DNA of 9,482 bases from NCBI GenBank assembly GCA_002839205.1, contig PGXP01000044.1, positions 1 to 9,482 on the forward strand, written 5' to 3'. Shown here piece after piece: positions 8,573 to 9,482 of this stretch. The notes beneath the pieces were generated by a model. It worked only from the letters and a program-made list of their open reading frames with translations, was not told the origin of the DNA and ran no database searches. Within the stretch, counting starts at the first letter, position 1, and every line of letters starts with the position of its first letter. A program made the translations under genes and the position numbers. The stretch comes from Spirochaetae bacterium HGW-Spirochaetae-9. Lineage in GTDB: Bacteria > Spirochaetota > Spirochaetia > Treponematales > Rectinemataceae.

Positions 8573-9482
8573 ATGACAGAAGAACGCGCACCCTCGCTGC
8601 TCGCTCTGGGATATGAGTGCCTCAAGAACGCCGACCTCGGCAACGCTTCCCGGTTTTTCGAGGAAGCGCTCCACGAGGATTTCGACAATGCGGAAGTTCT
8701 TTTTTCGATGAAATGCGCTCAGTTCTGGCAGGGTTGCATCGATGAGACAAGCCAACTGGAAAAGCCTCTTGCCAAAGGCGACCATATCGTCGCGCGGTGG
8801 AAATCCTTCCAGGTTTTTCTTACCCGAATTCCCGGCGATTTTGAAATGGCACGCTACGCTTTCAAACGCATGGTATTCAGCGTTGCTCTGGACTTTTTCC
8901 TGGCTATCCCCGATGAGGAGAAAGAAGCCCTCGATGCGGAATTCGATCTTCGCGCCGGCCGCTGCCGAAAAGCTCTTGGCGACTACGAGACAGCCCAACA
9001 GCATTTGGAGAGGGCGGTAAAAACCAGGAAAGACGATGCGCGCTGCCTCGCCGAGTTGGCCGATTGCCATGGGCTCTCGGGCGAACAATCAGCATCCAAG
9101 GTTCTTTTCAGGGAAGCATTTTTTATCGGTCCCGACAAGATCGACATTGAGCTTCTTGAATCCGACATGATCCAGAAACTCGCGGGAAAAGTGAGGGAAA
9201 GGGAGCTTTCGGAAAAAGAAGTGCCGGAATGGATACCCGTCTACGGCGAACTTACAGGCCTTTTCGGCTCGAAACGTGAACTGGGACCCCAGGAAAGCTC
9301 ACGGCTCAATTCTTCGATGTTTCAGTTGGAGAATGATCTGCGGGAGAATCCGGGCCTCGCCGCAACACTGAAACCCCGTCTTCTGAACCGCTATTTTTGG
9401 ATTCTTGATCATCTTGAGGCTTCCGGGGCGGATCAGTCCAGAAGCGACAAAATATTGCTGAAGATCCGGCTGCTTGATGAGG
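8573..9482 (+). CDS. TPR-like helical repeat protein, C-terminus cut off by window edge
   Basis: The 303 visible residues are mostly amphipathic helix pairs resembling tetratricopeptide repeats, a scaffold for protein contacts. One unit at about 8-42 has the pattern LGYECLKNADLGNASRFFEE followed by A-x-x-x-x-F. A clear second unit at about 124-157 has AGRCRKALGDYETAQQHLE, with the G-[DY]-x-x-x-A turn and an A-helix alanine, and a third follows at about 158-190. The region from about 195 onward is helical without clear TPR signatures. There is no signal peptide or membrane segment, so it is likely cytoplasmic. I do not recognise a named family; it may be a spirochaete-specific conserved protein. 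The ATG at 8573 follows a weak GGAA site, and an in-frame TGA at 8540 rules out a much longer N-terminus. Divergent from rpe. Confidence 0.8.
   Translation, partial: MTEERAPSLLALGYECLKNADLGNASRFFEEALHEDFDNAEVLFSMKCAQFWQGCIDETSQLEKPLAKGDHIVARWKSFQVFLTRIPGDFEMARYAFKRMVFSVALDFFLAIPDEEKEALDAEFDLRAGRCRKALGDYETAQQHLERAVKTRKDDARCLAELADCHGLSGEQSASKVLFREAFFIGPDKIDIELLESDMIQKLAGKVRERELSEKEVPEWIPVYGELTGLFGSKRELGPQESSRLNSSMFQLENDLRENPGLAATLKPRLLNRYFWILDHLEASGADQSRSDKILLKIRLLDE

Noticed and set aside
8413..8688. 92-codon N-terminal extension of rpe
   Set aside because: Homology starts at the ATG at 8412. The extension crosses the promoter region and overlaps the start of the divergent TPR-like gene, and its sequence resembles no epimerase.

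Overview
The window (9,482 bp, GC-rich, no mobile elements, rRNA, tRNA or CRISPR seen) looks like core chromosome of a spirochaete, most likely a Treponema relative. This rests on the treponeme-like MetRS N-terminus and KFSKSKGIGVFG signature, a small secreted lipoprotein, a long pyruvate phosphate dikinase typical of pyrophosphate-linked fermentative metabolism, and a helical-repeat protein. The taxonomic call is inference from remembered family features; no search was run.

Layout from left to right: metG (minus, C-terminus cut off by the left edge) diverges from a two-gene plus-strand unit, a DUF503/YlxP-like protein followed by a putative lipoprotein. The lipoprotein converges on dinB (DNA polymerase IV, minus) with a 21-bp overlap of coding ends. 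dinB diverges from ppdK (plus, 1,025 codons). ppdK converges on a minus-strand rpe-dtd operon, with a strong bidirectional hairpin terminator between them. rpe diverges from a TPR-like gene (plus) that runs off the right edge. Every gene lies in a divergent or convergent arrangement, so each intergenic gap carries either promoters or a terminator, and no gap exceeds about 190 bp.

The most unusual object is PpdK. A complete dikinase core (ATP-grasp, phospho-His domain, PEP/pyruvate barrel) is followed in frame by about 132 residues of Lys/Ala/Pro-rich sequence with four AT-hook-like GRP or GRKP cores, like a histone H1 or HMGA tail on a glycolytic enzyme. A second pattern is translational. ppdK, the lipoprotein and dtd have clear Shine-Dalgarno sequences, whereas metG, the DUF503 gene, dinB and rpe have none and instead show a plausible -35/-10 pair ending only 6-9 nt before the start codon, as expected for leaderless or near-leaderless mRNAs.

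The genes share no single pathway. MetRS and Dtd serve tRNA charging and its quality control. PPDK and Rpe serve glycolytic and pentose-phosphate carbon flow. DinB is for lesion bypass. The DUF503, lipoprotein and TPR proteins have no assigned role.
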